Shown piece after piece: positions 42,298-50,032 of a stretch of 50,032 bases of DNA. This DNA comes from Lachnospiraceae bacterium. Its GTDB lineage: Bacteria > Bacillota > Clostridia > Lachnospirales > Lachnospiraceae. The first letter of the stretch is position 1. Every line of letters starts with the position of its first letter. The stretch lies in the NCBI GenBank assembly GCA_017437065.1, contig JAFSBX010000107.1:1-50032 (forward strand), given 5' to 3'. The notes beneath the pieces were generated by a model. That model saw only the letters and a list, made by a program, of their open reading frames with translations, was not told the DNA's origin and made no database searches. The translations under genes and the position numbers were made by a program.

Positions 42298-43728
42298 ATG
42301 CCGGAAATTTTTGAAAATGTCATGGGAATGGAAAACGGACATGTTATTGATAACGGGTCATATGTAAGGATAGAGCCTGACGAGATGACGGCATGGCTCT
42401 ATTTGAATAAACCGAATCATGATGGGAAATTTACAAAGCAGGATATTCTCGATTTTTTAAAAAAGAATGGGGTAGAAAGAGGGTATCATTTTTCGAATAT
42501 TTCCGCGATGGCCAAGAAAGAAGTATACGAGCGGGAAATCAGAGTAGCTGTCGGTAAAGAGGCTATGGACGGACAGGATGGCTGGTATGAATATCCATTT
42601 GTGATAGAGGATAGAAAAGTGCCGGAGATACGTGCAGACGGTTCCGTGGATTATGCAAGTATGAGTGAAGTACAAAATATCCATAAGGGAGAAACGGTTG
42701 CAATATACCATCATGCTATGCAGGGTGAAATTGGTTACACAGTGACCGGGAAGGAAAGTAAACCAAAGCCTGCGAAGGAATTGCCGCCGCTGCGAGGCAA
42801 AGGAATTTCGAATGTAGGAAATCCGGATGTTTATGTGGCAGAGATGGAAGGCAAAATAGAAGTAAGAGACAATAAAGTTGATATAAAGAATGTCCATGAA
42901 ATTATGGGCGATGTTGATTTGGTTACAGGGCGTATTGAGTTTTTCGGTGACGTGATTATAAGTGGAAGTGTCAGCAGAGGTGTGGTAATCCGTGCAGGCA
43001 GAAATATTGTAATCCGAGGAACAGTTGAGGCCGTTAATATGTATGCAGGTGGGGATATTATATTGGAGCGCGGCATACAGGGAGGCCAGGAAGCTAAATT
43101 GGTGGCAAAGGGAAGCGTATTTGCAGATTTTATTGAGCATGCAGAAGTTCATGCGAAAGGATCTGTATCTGCGAATAGTATTTTAAATTCCTATATTTAT
43201 GCAGATGATAAAGTAATTGCATCGGGAAAAAAGGGTGTAATTATAGGTGGATATGTACATGGTTTGAAAGGCGTGGAAGCAGGGACACTTGGAAATGAAG
43301 TGGAAGTGAAAACAACAGTACATGCCGGATATGAAAAAGAAACTTATGACAAGTTTGTCGGTATGAAATCAAAAGAAGAAGCTGCGCAGGCAGAACTTTC
43401 TGAAACCGTGGATAGTATGGCAGGAATTTTGAGAATGAAACGTCTGGGTTCCAACAGTATAACCAAGGCTGATGAAAACAAGCTTTCCGTATTGAATAAG
43501 AAGAAGGATGAATGTTTTCTCAAACTTGATGAAATACGGCAGGAAAAGCAGAGGCTGGCAGATCAGATTGAGAATGGAAAAGGTGCTATGATTATTACCG
43601 AGGGTAATGTGTACCGAGGGGTAACAGTCAGTGTAGAGGACTGTCAGTATTTTGTGGAAGAAAAGACCAGTTTTATGAAGTATGAATGTTTAAATGGCAT
43701 GATAGAAGCCAGTGTACGCATACTGTAG
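42298..43728 (+). CDS. FapA family protein (DUF342, polymerising beta-helix)
   Basis: A 476-residue DUF342/FapA protein. The N-terminal ~170 residues are the alpha/beta FapA region; residues ~185-345 are the repetitive beta-helix (GKIEVRDNKVDIKNVHEIMGD, GDVIISGSVSRGVVIRAG, GDIILERGIQGG, GSVFADFIEHAEVHAKGSV) that resembles bactofilin and MinC C-domains; residues ~355-430 form a coiled coil, followed by a short beta tail. Members are linked with cell-surface regulation and flagellar or spore-related roles, without a settled activity. The start ATG has GGGGG at 42286-42290 upstream. It is close to folC (26 bases), perhaps only for transcription. Confidence 0.85.
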   Translation: MPEIFENVMGMENGHVIDNGSYVRIEPDEMTAWLYLNKPNHDGKFTKQDILDFLKKNGVERGYHFSNISAMAKKEVYEREIRVAVGKEAMDGQDGWYEYPFVIEDRKVPEIRADGSVDYASMSEVQNIHKGETVAIYHHAMQGEIGYTVTGKESKPKPAKELPPLRGKGISNVGNPDVYVAEMEGKIEVRDNKVDIKNVHEIMGDVDLVTGRIEFFGDVIISGSVSRGVVIRAGRNIVIRGTVEAVNMYAGGDIILERGIQGGQEAKLVAKGSVFADFIEHAEVHAKGSVSANSILNSYIYADDKVIASGKKGVIIGGYVHGLKGVEAGTLGNEVEVKTTVHAGYEKETYDKFVGMKSKEEAAQAELSETVDSMAGILRMKRLGSNSITKADENKLSVLNKKKDECFLKLDEIRQEKQRLADQIENGKGAMIITEGNVYRGVTVSVEDCQYFVEEKTSFMKYECLNGMIEASVRIL

Positions 43729-43754
43729 CAGAAGGAAACAGGCAGGATAGAGCA

Positions 43755-45047
43755 GTGAAAAAGAGAGAAATAGAAAACTACGAACAGGCAGTTGAGTATA
43801 TATTAGATGTTCCTAAATTTACAAAAAAAAATGATATGAATGAGACGAAAAGTTTTTTGAGAAAGCTTGGAAATCCTGAAAAAGAGATGAAAATCATTCA
43901 TATAGCAGGCACAAACGGAAAAGGTTCCGTTTGTGCTTATTTGTGTACAATATTACAGGAAGCGGGATTTTCTACGGGAATGTTTAGTTCTCCTCATCTT
44001 GTGGATATTAGGGAACGCTTTAGGATAAATGGAAAAATGATTTCCAAGGAGCAGTTTTGGTCGGCATTTCTGTTCGTTTATGAGCATATAGAGGGAGAAT
44101 ATCATCCCACATTTTTTGAATATTTATTTTTTATGTCGGTAATTATTTTTAAAGAGGCAGAAGTGGATTACTGCATTTTGGAAACCGGACTGGGAGGCAG
44201 GCTGGATGCTACAAATGCAGTAGAAGATAAAGAAATCAGTATTATTACGAAAATAGGTTTTGACCATATGGAATATCTCGGTGATTCTTTAGAGAAAATT
44301 GCGGCAGAAAAAGCCGGGATTATAAAGGAGAAGACACCGGTTGTATATTATGCAGGAAAGCCGGAAGTCAATGAAGTTATAGAGCAAAAGGCAGGACAAA
44401 TGGGAAGTGAGACAGTTCCTGTGCAGGTTTTACGCGATGCTATTTGCAAAAATGCAAATAAAAACATTGATTTTTCTTTTCACAGTCGGTATTATGGATA
44501 TGTTGAGCTAAATTTATCTACAACTGCATTTTATCAGGCGGAAAATGCAGCATTAGCTGTGACAGCACTGGAAACAATAGGGTTGTTTGAAAGAATATCG
44601 TTAAAACAGCTGAAGGAAGGAATACACAAAGCATTCTGGGAAGGAAGAATGGAAGAGGTACTTCCGGGAATTTTTGTGGATGGAGCACATAATGAAGACG
44701 GAATAGAGGCATTTTTAAATACCATAGAGCAGGACGACTGTAAAGGAAGAAGATTGTTATTATTTTCCGTTGTGCATGATAAACGATTTGAAGAGATGGT
44801 TTCGAAACTTTTAAAAAGCGGACTTTTTACAATAATCGGGACAGCGCCGCTTGCAAGTGACAGGGCAGTTACACGGAAGGAATTAGAAACTATATTTGAA
44901 CCATATAAAGAGAAAGAAACTTATTTTTATGAAACAGTAGAAGAGGCATTTGAAAAGATGCAGTTTTTAAAGAAGGAAGATGACTGCCTTTATATAGTGG
45001 GGTCATTGTATCTCGTAGGACAGATAAAGGCATATTTGAACAGTTAG
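43755..45047 (+). CDS. folC: Folylpolyglutamate synthase / dihydrofolate synthase
   Basis: A 430-residue Mur-ligase-fold enzyme that adds glutamate to folates (and usually makes dihydrofolate from dihydropteroate). P-loop in HIAGTNGKGSVCAYL (about residues 50-64), folate loop SSPHLVDIRERFRIN (in parts), LGGRLDATNAV and GFDHMEYLGDS, then the C-terminal domain with FVDGAHNEDGI. Translation most likely starts at GTG 43755 (AGGA seven bases upstream), because the frame upstream overlaps the FapA gene and lacks family sequence. It is followed by a small gene and a TPR protein on the same strand. Confidence 0.94.
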   Translation: MKKREIENYEQAVEYILDVPKFTKKNDMNETKSFLRKLGNPEKEMKIIHIAGTNGKGSVCAYLCTILQEAGFSTGMFSSPHLVDIRERFRINGKMISKEQFWSAFLFVYEHIEGEYHPTFFEYLFFMSVIIFKEAEVDYCILETGLGGRLDATNAVEDKEISIITKIGFDHMEYLGDSLEKIAAEKAGIIKEKTPVVYYAGKPEVNEVIEQKAGQMGSETVPVQVLRDAICKNANKNIDFSFHSRYYGYVELNLSTTAFYQAENAALAVTALETIGLFERISLKQLKEGIHKAFWEGRMEEVLPGIFVDGAHNEDGIEAFLNTIEQDDCKGRRLLLFSVVHDKRFEEMVSKLLKSGLFTIIGTAPLASDRAVTRKELETIFEPYKEKETYFYETVEEAFEKMQFLKKEDDCLYIVGSLYLVGQIKAYLNS

Positions 45048-45093
45048 TCTCGTTGATATACAGCCTGCATCCGGCAGGCAGATGGGAGCACAG

Positions 45094-45240
45094 ATGATTA
45101 ATTTTGAAGAAGAATTAAAAAAATTCCATCCGAGTCTGGAAGTGGAAGAAGTGGAAGAAGCGATATATAATCAGGATTTAACCGATATGGCAGATATACT
45201 TGTGAAAATGGTAAAAGAAGCAAAGGTGGAAGAAGAATAA
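45094..45240 (+). CDS. Small acidic protein, 48 residues, unknown function
   Basis: An ATG at 45094 with GGGAG five bases upstream opens a 48-residue frame: MINFEEELKKFHPSLEVEE, VEEAIYNQDLTDMADILVKM, ending VKEAKVEEE and TAA. It is strongly acidic and predicted helical, without Cys. It fills the gap between folC (46 bases before, including the hairpin GCCTGC-atccg-GCAGGC at 45063-45079) and the zinc-ribbon TPR gene (12 bases after), which supports real translation in an operon. I do not recognise its family. Confidence 0.75.
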   Translation: MINFEEELKKFHPSLEVEEVEEAIYNQDLTDMADILVKMVKEAKVEEE

Positions 45241-45252
45241 GGGGTAGCGGAG

Positions 45253-46665
45253 ATGAATTGTTATTATTGCGGATGCCGCTTATCGGAGCATGATTTTTGT
45301 ACAGGATGTGGAGCGGATGTTTCCACATATAAGAAAACTGTATATATTTCCAACCGTTATTACAATGATGGATTAGAAAAGGCAACGGTCAGAGATTTGA
45401 CAGGTGCGATTAACAGTCTGCGGCAGAGTTTGAAATTTAATAAAAATAATATAGAAGCAAGAAACCTGTTAGGACTTGTTTATTTTGAGATGGGTGAAGT
45501 CGTGGCAGCACTCAGTGAGTGGGTTATCAGTAAAAATCTGCGTCCAAATAAAAATATTGCAGATGATTACATTGATATGGTACAGTCCAATCCGGGAAGA
45601 CTGGAGTCGATTAACACAACCATTAAGAAGTATAATCAGTCACTTGTCTATTGTAAGCAGGACAGTCTGGATCTGGCAGTTATTCAATTGAAAAAGGTGC
45701 TTTCTTTGAATCCTAAGTTTATTCGTGCGCATCAATTATTGGCACTTTTGTATATTCATAATGAAGAGTGGGAAAAGGCGCGGAAAGAGTTAGTGAAATG
45801 CAGCCAGATAGATACTAATAATACGCTTACACTGCGTTATCTGAAAGAAGTGGAAAACGTTTTGAATATGGAAGATACTGCAAAACCAATTTCCAAAAAA
45901 CGTAGTATAAGTGATGAGGTTATTAAATATCAGAGTGGAAATGAAACAATTATCCAACCGGTGAATGATAGGGAAAAAAGCAGTGTTTCATCTCTCTTAA
46001 ATATCGGAATCGGTATTTTGATAGGTATAGCGGCAACCTGGTTTTTGATTTTGCCGGCAAGGGTACGTTCTGAAAAAGCAGAAGTAAATGAAAATCTGAG
46101 AGTTGTAAGCGAGCAATCAGATGCAAAATCAGCGACAATTGATGATTTAAATCAGCAGATTAATACTTTGACCACACAGAATACACAGTTACAGGAGCAG
46201 TTGGAGGCATATGCCGGCACAAATGGTACAATGTCTACGATGGATGAACTGTTACAGGCGGTACAGGCTTATGTGGAAACGCCGGAAGATATTGAAAAGA
46301 TTGCAGGGTATTTGGACAAGATTGGAGAAGAGATTGTTTTAGAAGAGACATCACAGGCTTTTCAGACGACTTACCAATATTTGCTGAACGCAGTAGGTCC
46401 GACTTTGGCAGAACAATATTATGCAGAAGGACAGAATGCATATAGAGATGAAAATTATCCGGATGCCATTAAAAATTTTGAAAAAGTTGTTTATTATGAT
46501 GAGGATAATGCCGGTGGAGATGCGCTGATGTATCTTGCTAATGCTTACCGGAATTCCGGAAATGAAGCAAAGGCGAAAGAAACATATGAAAAAATAATAG
46601 AGTTGTTCCCGGATACCGAAAAGGCAAGAAGGGCAAAACAGTCTATTGATGAATTAGGAGAATAA
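45253..46665 (+). CDS. Zinc-ribbon TPR membrane protein
   Basis: A 470-residue protein with an N-terminal zinc ribbon (CYYCGCRL...CTGCGADV, residues 3-22), a first set of TPR repeats (about residues 45-195), one membrane helix (about 250-272, IGIGILIGIAATWFLILPA), a coiled coil (about 285-325, rich in Gln and Asn) and a second TPR set (about 385-465, AEQYYAEGQNAYRDENYPDA). So TPR modules lie on both sides of the membrane, a layout for scaffolding a complex. GGGG-AG precedes the ATG; a terminator follows. Function is unknown; a tie to the adjacent spoIIA operon is possible but not supported. Confidence 0.82.
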   Translation: MNCYYCGCRLSEHDFCTGCGADVSTYKKTVYISNRYYNDGLEKATVRDLTGAINSLRQSLKFNKNNIEARNLLGLVYFEMGEVVAALSEWVISKNLRPNKNIADDYIDMVQSNPGRLESINTTIKKYNQSLVYCKQDSLDLAVIQLKKVLSLNPKFIRAHQLLALLYIHNEEWEKARKELVKCSQIDTNNTLTLRYLKEVENVLNMEDTAKPISKKRSISDEVIKYQSGNETIIQPVNDREKSSVSSLLNIGIGILIGIAATWFLILPARVRSEKAEVNENLRVVSEQSDAKSATIDDLNQQINTLTTQNTQLQEQLEAYAGTNGTMSTMDELLQAVQAYVETPEDIEKIAGYLDKIGEEIVLEETSQAFQTTYQYLLNAVGPTLAEQYYAEGQNAYRDENYPDAIKNFEKVVYYDEDNAGGDALMYLANAYRNSGNEAKAKETYEKIIELFPDTEKARRAKQSIDELGE

Positions 46666-46684
46666 AATATAGAACTCACAAAAG

Positions 46685-46711
46685 AAGACAAGCTTTTTAG
46701 CTTGTCTTTTT
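46685..46711 (+). terminator. Intrinsic terminator before the spoIIA operon
   Basis: AAGACAAGC (46685-46693) pairs perfectly with GCTTGTCTT (46700-46708), loop TTTTTA, followed by TTT. Confidence 0.9.
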
Positions 46712-46769
46712 CAGTGCATAAAAACTCGAAAAGAGTGGAAAAATAGAAGAATGGAAAAGGAGTAGGGAA

Positions 46770-47090
46770 ATGGAAGAAGAATTTAAAGTAATGGGCAACT
46801 ATCTGATGGTAAAGTTACCGGAAGAAATCGACCATCATCAGGCAAATTATATAAGCCGGAATGCAGACAGAATTTTGATGCAGGGAAAAGTAAACAATGT
46901 TGTTTTTGATTTTGAAGAGACGAAATTCATGGATAGTTCCGGAATTGGTATTATTGCAGGCAGATATAAAAAAGTGGTCTGTTTTGAAGGCAAAGTATAC
47001 GCCATAAATGTGGACAGGCATATAAAGAGGATTTTGTATATGGCCGGACTGGATAAGATGATTGAAATTGTATATAAGGAAAATATTTAA
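46770..47090 (+). CDS. spoIIAA: Anti-sigma-F factor antagonist (SpoIIAA)
   Basis: A 106-residue STAS-domain protein. When unphosphorylated it binds the anti-sigma factor SpoIIAB and frees sigma-F in the forespore. The phosphorylation site is in KFMDSSGIGIIAGRY (Ser at residues 56-57). AAGGAG at 46757-46762 supports the start. It is first in the three-gene operon spoIIAA-spoIIAB-sigF and 16 bases before spoIIAB. In known species sigma-H reads the operon; I did not find a convincing sigma-H promoter. Confidence 0.95.
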   Translation: MEEEFKVMGNYLMVKLPEEIDHHQANYISRNADRILMQGKVNNVVFDFEETKFMDSSGIGIIAGRYKKVVCFEGKVYAINVDRHIKRILYMAGLDKMIEIVYKENI

Positions 47091-47106
47091 AGGAGGCTAG
47101 GGTAAA

Positions 47107-47556
47107 ATGAACAGAATGAGAATGGAATTTAGGGCAGTATCGGTAAATGAAAGTCTTGCGAGGATGACGGTAGCAGCTTTTATGACACCGCTTAACCCTA
47201 CATTGGAAGAAATTTCGGATGTAAAGACTGCGGTTTCGGAAGCGGTTACGAATGCGGTAATACATGGGTATGGAGAAGACCATGAATCGGATGAGATGGT
47301 AGTTATGGAGTGCCGGATTGAAAAGGATGTTTTGTATATTACTATTTCGGATGAAGGGGTGGGAATTGAAAATATTGATAAAGCGATGGAACCGCTGTTT
47401 ACCACGAAACCTGAGCAGGAGAGATCCGGAATGGGATTTTCATTTATGGAAGCATTTATGGACGATTTGAGCGTTGAATCACAACCGGGAAAAGGGACGA
47501 AAGTACATATGGTTAAAAAAGTCGGTCTGTCACCCTGGATAGAAAAAGAGGATTAA
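47107..47556 (+). CDS. spoIIAB: Anti-sigma-F factor (SpoIIAB)
   Basis: A 149-residue GHKL-ATPase-fold serine kinase that binds sigma-F and also phosphorylates SpoIIAA. N box VSEAVTNAVIHGY (about residues 43-55), G1 box ISDEGVGIENI (about 80-90), G2-type ERSGMGFSFMEAFMD (about 105-119). AGGAGG upstream of the ATG. It is the central gene of the spoIIA operon, 49 bases before sigF. Confidence 0.96.
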   Translation: MNRMRMEFRAVSVNESLARMTVAAFMTPLNPTLEEISDVKTAVSEAVTNAVIHGYGEDHESDEMVVMECRIEKDVLYITISDEGVGIENIDKAMEPLFTTKPEQERSGMGFSFMEAFMDDLSVESQPGKGTKVHMVKKVGLSPWIEKED

Positions 47557-47605
47557 AATCAGGATGCCCAAATTCGCAGGATGAGAAGGAAGGAAAGCTG
47601 TTAGT

Positions 47606-48328
47606 ATGGACGAAAACACATTACTGATTGCGAAAGTAAGGCAGGGAGATATGCTTGCCAGAGAAACACTGATTGAAAAAAATCTCGGACTGGTTCATCA
47701 TATTGTAAAGCGTTTTATTGGAAGAGGTGTAGAGGCAGAAGACTTATTTCAAATAGGAAGTATTGGTCTTATGAAAGCGATAGATAAGTTTGATTTAAAT
47801 TATGAGGTGAAATTTTCTACTTATGCAGTTCCTCTTGTGGTAGGTGAAATTAAGCGGTTTTTAAGAGATGATGGTATGGTAAAGGTGAGTCGGAGTCTTA
47901 AGGAAAATGCATGGAAAGCGAAGAGAGCGGCGGAACAATTGACAAAAGAATATGGAAGAGAACCGACGTTGGAGGAAATCAGTCGCATGACGGAAATTGC
48001 GGTAGAAGATATTGTAACTGCACTGGAAGCAAATGAGGAAGTAGAATCCATTTATAAATCTGTATATCAAAATGATGGTAGTGAGATTTATCTGGTGGAT
48101 CAGATTGCCCAAAATTCCAATAAACAGGAAGAAATGCTGAATCATATGCTTTTAGAACAAGTGCTTGGAGGGCTGCCGGAAGAGGAAAAAACATTGATAC
48201 AAATGCGATATTTTCAGGAAAAAACACAGGTTGAGGTAGCAAAAAAAATGGGGATTTCGCAGGTGCAGGTATCGCGGATGGAAAAGAAGATTCTCATTCG
48301 GATGCGTACGGAAATTTTAAAAGATTAA
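47606..48328 (+). CDS. sigF: Sporulation sigma factor F
   Basis: A 240-residue sigma-70 family factor of the sigma-B/F/G group, active in the forespore. Region 2 shows EDLFQIGSIGLMKAIDKFD and KFSTYAVPLVVGEIKRFLRDDG; region 3 has SRSLKENAWKAKRAAEQLT; region 4 ends with TQVEVAKKMGISQVQVSRMEKK, the -35-binding helix-turn-helix. AAGGAAGGAAAG lies before the ATG. Last in the spoIIA operon; assignment to F rather than G or B follows from the two upstream partner genes. Confidence 0.96.
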   Translation: MDENTLLIAKVRQGDMLARETLIEKNLGLVHHIVKRFIGRGVEAEDLFQIGSIGLMKAIDKFDLNYEVKFSTYAVPLVVGEIKRFLRDDGMVKVSRSLKENAWKAKRAAEQLTKEYGREPTLEEISRMTEIAVEDIVTALEANEEVESIYKSVYQNDGSEIYLVDQIAQNSNKQEEMLNHMLLEQVLGGLPEEEKTLIQMRYFQEKTQVEVAKKMGISQVQVSRMEKKILIRMRTEILKD

Positions 48329-48477
48329 GAAGGTAATGTTTTTCATGCTTTGAAACTGCGAAACTGCGTGAAAATTATGTTGCCTGTGACTATAAAAAGT
48401 GACATAATAGGGTGTGAAATGCGATTGTTACGGACAGATTTTGAAATACATGGGGAGAGAAAGGTACAGAGAATATA

Positions 48478-49149
48478 ATGAGAAAATATGAAGCAGTTAT
48501 ATTTGATTTGGATGGAACATTGTTGGATACACTGGAAGATTTAAAAGATGCGGTAAATTATGTTATGAGGAAACATGACTTTCCGGAGCATAGCCTGGAA
48601 AGTATCCGAAAGGCAGTAGGGAATGGAATAAGGAAGCTTATGGAACGCAGTGTGCCGAAAGAGACAACGAAAGAAAAATTTGAGGTCGTTTTTTCCGACT
48701 TTTGTATTTATTATAAGGATAACTGTAAAAAGAAAACGAAGCCTTATGAAGGAGTAGCGGCTTTGGTAAAAAAATTACGTGAGGAAGGGTATAAACTTGC
48801 GGTAGTGTCTAATAAAAATGATGAAGCGGTGAAAGAAATTATTCCATATTATTTTGGGGAAATGTTTGATGTTACGGTAGGTGCAAAAGAAGAAATTGCA
48901 AAAAAGCCGGCACCGGACATGACGTTATATGCGTTGGAGCAGCTTGGAGTTGCAAAAGAAAATGCAGTTTATATAGGTGATTCCCAAGTAGATGTGAAAA
49001 CAGCGGAAAATGTTGGAATGGAAGGAATTTTTGTGACATGGGGATTTCGTGACAGGGAAGAGCTTAAAGAAGCAGGAGCGAAGGAATTCGCAGATGATGC
49101 GATACAGTTGTATGACAAAATACGAAAAGAGAGTGGTACGTTTGTCTGA
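48478..49149 (+). CDS. HAD-superfamily hydrolase, phosphoglycolate-phosphatase-like
   Basis: A 223-residue haloacid-dehalogenase-type phosphatase. Motif I FDLDGTLLDT (residues 10-19) with nucleophile Asp, a helical cap (about 20-85), motif II VVSNKN (about 118-123), motif III Lys in KKPAP (about 142) and motif IV YIGDSQVDVKTA (about 163-174). It could be phosphoglycolate phosphatase (gph) or PpaX-like pyrophosphatase; the sequence alone does not decide. The ATG at 48478 has AGAGAAAGG about 12 bases upstream. It stands alone between sigF and the repeat lipoprotein. Confidence 0.88.
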   Translation: MRKYEAVIFDLDGTLLDTLEDLKDAVNYVMRKHDFPEHSLESIRKAVGNGIRKLMERSVPKETTKEKFEVVFSDFCIYYKDNCKKKTKPYEGVAALVKKLREEGYKLAVVSNKNDEAVKEIIPYYFGEMFDVTVGAKEEIAKKPAPDMTLYALEQLGVAKENAVYIGDSQVDVKTAENVGMEGIFVTWGFRDREELKEAGAKEFADDAIQLYDKIRKESGTFV

Positions 49150-49230
49150 AAGTGTAAAACAAACAATATGAACACAATATTAATAAATTATTAATAAATT
49201 TACAATGAGTGCGCAAGAAAATAATATGTA

Positions 49231-49274
49231 AAGTCTGAAATCAAGTAAAATCAATGGTTTCAGGCTTTTTTTTT
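49231..49274 (+). terminator. Intrinsic terminator after the HAD gene
   Basis: AAGTCTGAAA (49231-49240) pairs with TTTCAGGCTT (49258-49267) with one G-U pair, followed by a long T run to 49274. Confidence 0.85.
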
Positions 49275-49289
49275 GTTTTAAAACGAGAA

Positions 49290-49311
49290 ATTGTATTCCG
49301 ATAAATACAAT
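49290..49311. repeat. Inverted repeat upstream of the repeat lipoprotein
   Basis: ATTGTATT (49290-49297), CCGATA, AATACAAT (49304-49311): perfect 8-base arms about 105 bases before the lipoprotein start. It may be an operator; no consensus promoter could be placed with confidence. Confidence 0.4.
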
Positions 49312-49415
49312 ATATTTAAAATATGTTCACAAATTGGACACAAATTACATGTATTCTAAAGGAGCTTTCGAGGAAAGCATAAATGATACAAGGTATCAAC
49401 GAGGAGGAATTTAAA

Positions 49416-49757
49416 ATGAAGAAAAAAGTTTGTATGTTAGCATTAGCAATGACACTTTCCATGGCTGGATTAGTAGCTTGTGGAGAAAACGCAGAAGAAA
49501 CAACAGAAACTGTTGCAGTTGAAGCAACAACAGAAGCTGCTACAGAAGAAGCAACAACAGAAGCTGCTACAGAAGAAGCAACAACAGAAGAAGCTACAAC
49601 AGAAGTTGCTACAGAAGAAGCAACAACTGAAGAAGCAACAACAGAAGCTGCTACAGAAGAAGCAACAACAGAAGCTGCTACAACAGAGGCTGCTACAGAA
49701 GAAGCAACAACTGAAGAAGCTACAACAGAAGCTGAAACAGAAACAGCAGCTAACTAA
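49416..49757 (+). CDS. Thr/Glu/Ala-repeat lipoprotein
   Basis: A 113-residue secreted lipoprotein. Signal peptide MKKKVCMLALAMTLSMAGL with lipobox LVAC (Cys about residue 22), then almost nothing but Thr, Glu and Ala in the repeat ATEEATTE (five exact copies among near copies), without any folded domain. It would be an extended, strongly acidic, possibly O-glycosylated stalk on the cell surface. GAGGAGG at 49401-49407 fixes the ATG at 49416; an in-frame ATG at 49383 has no comparable site. The gene may have lost or never had a C-terminal binding domain. Function unknown. Confidence 0.85.
   Translation: MKKKVCMLALAMTLSMAGLVACGENAEETTETVAVEATTEAATEEATTEAATEEATTEEATTEVATEEATTEEATTEAATEEATTEAATTEAATEEATTEEATTEAETETAAN
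49521..49738 (+). repeat. Tandem codon repeats in the lipoprotein gene
   Basis: GCTACAGAAGAAGCAACAAC occurs five times, with near copies between. Codons are almost only GCA/GCT, ACA/ACT and GAA, so the DNA is a near-perfect low-complexity repeat that can expand or shrink by slippage. Confidence 0.9.
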
Positions 49758-49821
49758 TTATAGTTTAGCTCAACATAGAGAAGATGACAGGTTTTCCTGT
49801 CATCTCAGACTGTAGACAAAG

Positions 49822-49846
49822 TCCGAGGCACATGCCTCGGATTTTT
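49822..49846 (+). terminator. Intrinsic terminator after the repeat lipoprotein
   Basis: TCCGAGGCA (49822-49830) pairs perfectly with TGCCTCGGA (49833-49841), followed by TTTTT. A second perfect hairpin, AGATGACAGG-tttt-CCTGTCATCT (49782-49805), stands just before it without a U-tract. Confidence 0.92.
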
Positions 49847-49937
49847 CTGCTAAAAGAGCTAGAAATCCCCTTGTTTTCGGGACTTTCGGGTTCTTTTCTG
49901 GTATAATAGAAGTATCAACGAAAGGTGGGATGCTTCT

Positions 49938-50032
49938 ATGATGACTCAGAATGCGGACAAGAAAAGAGAACAGATTCAAATGTTCTGTATGGATGACATG
50001 GTTCCACAGGACCATCTTCTGCGTATTATTGA
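49938..50032 (+). mobile_element. 5' end of an IS transposase gene (IS1182-like), cut by the window
   Basis: ATG at 49938 (or the next ATG at 49941) follows AAAGGTGGG and opens a frame running off the end: MMTQNADKKREQIQMFC then MDDMVPQDHLLRIID/E. The phrase (M)VPxDHLLR is typical of the N-terminus of IS1182/IS5-type transposases. TATAAT at 49902-49907 may be its -10 box. The left terminal repeat should lie between the terminator at 49822-49846 and about 49900; it cannot be fixed without the right end. Confidence 0.7.

Noticed and set aside
42457-43152. A 231-codon minus-strand frame over the FapA gene
   Set aside because: It is a shadow of the real DUF342 gene, with no recognisable domain and no ribosome site.
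46712-46769. A sigma-H promoter for spoIIA
   Set aside because: A GAAT-like -10 word is present but too close to the start and without a matching -35 box.
49521-49738. A CRISPR-like array
   Set aside because: The repeats have no unique spacers and are in-frame codons of a lipoprotein.
49480-49815. A 111-residue Lys/Gln/Leu-rich open frame over the repeat lipoprotein
   Set aside because: It is the +1 shadow of the stop-free ATEEATTE repeat; it has no ribosome site and the lipoprotein frame has a clear signal peptide.

Overview
The window reads as the chromosome of a low-GC, Gram-positive, endospore-forming anaerobe of the class Clostridia, most likely Lachnospiraceae. The support is a spoIIAA-spoIIAB-sigF operon, an alpha/beta-type small acid-soluble spore protein, a SpoVAD homologue, strong AGGAGG-type ribosome binding sites, GatCAB amidotransferase genes, a T-box leader on valS and A+T-rich codon use. 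No rRNA, tRNA or CRISPR array was seen. Both ends cut through mobile or selfish-type material: an Rpn/PD-(D/E)XK nuclease gene at the left and the first codons of a transposase at the right.

Layout. 1-5.8 kb: Rpn-like nuclease, then an amino-acid cluster (ACT-domain protein, homoserine dehydrogenase, a phosphoglycerate-mutase-like proposed homoserine kinase, aspartate kinase). 5.8-16.4 kb: a broken esterase, a GH31 glycosidase and a lipoprotein phosphoesterase on the minus strand, then a plus-strand alpha-glucan operon (binding protein, two permeases, 4-alpha-glucanotransferase, LacI regulator) with a clear promoter and operator. 16.4-21.5 kb: CYTH protein and lone SpoVAD on the minus strand, then an overlapping pair, glutamate-cysteine ligase plus a glutathionylspermidine-synthase-like ATP-grasp enzyme, and a DJ-1 family protein. 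21.5-25.5 kb: phosphate module with a Pho-box-like repeat, a Na/Pi cotransporter and a PhoB/PhoR-type pair. 25.7-30.4 kb: spore protein, gatCAB, and a YefM/YoeB-type toxin-antitoxin pair. 30.5-34.8 kb: XRE regulator with ABC exporter and two membrane proteins of unknown role. 34.8-42.2 kb: guaB, a PocR-GAF-GGDEF-EAL protein, and the T-box-controlled valS. 42.3-46.7 kb: FapA/DUF342 protein, folC, a 48-residue protein and a zinc-ribbon TPR membrane protein. 46.7-50 kb: the spoIIA operon, a HAD phosphatase, a Thr/Glu/Ala-repeat lipoprotein and the edge of an insertion sequence.

How the parts work together. Aspartate kinase, homoserine dehydrogenase and the PGM-like protein would supply three consecutive or near-consecutive steps from aspartate toward threonine. 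The glucan operon imports and remodels maltodextrins but has no ATPase gene of its own, so it probably shares one encoded elsewhere. The phosphate genes form a sense-and-import unit. The spoIIA operon, SASP and SpoVAD belong to sporulation at three separate places.

The observations most worth following are: the GCL/ATP-grasp pair, which predicts a gamma-glutamylcysteine-derived product that cannot be named from sequence; an internal ribosome binding site and start inside the Rpn-like gene, which matches the gene-within-gene antitoxin arrangement known for Rpn proteins; the PGM-like homoserine kinase candidate; the 11-bp periodic Pho-box array; and a promoter followed within about 10 bases by an intrinsic terminator in front of guaB.
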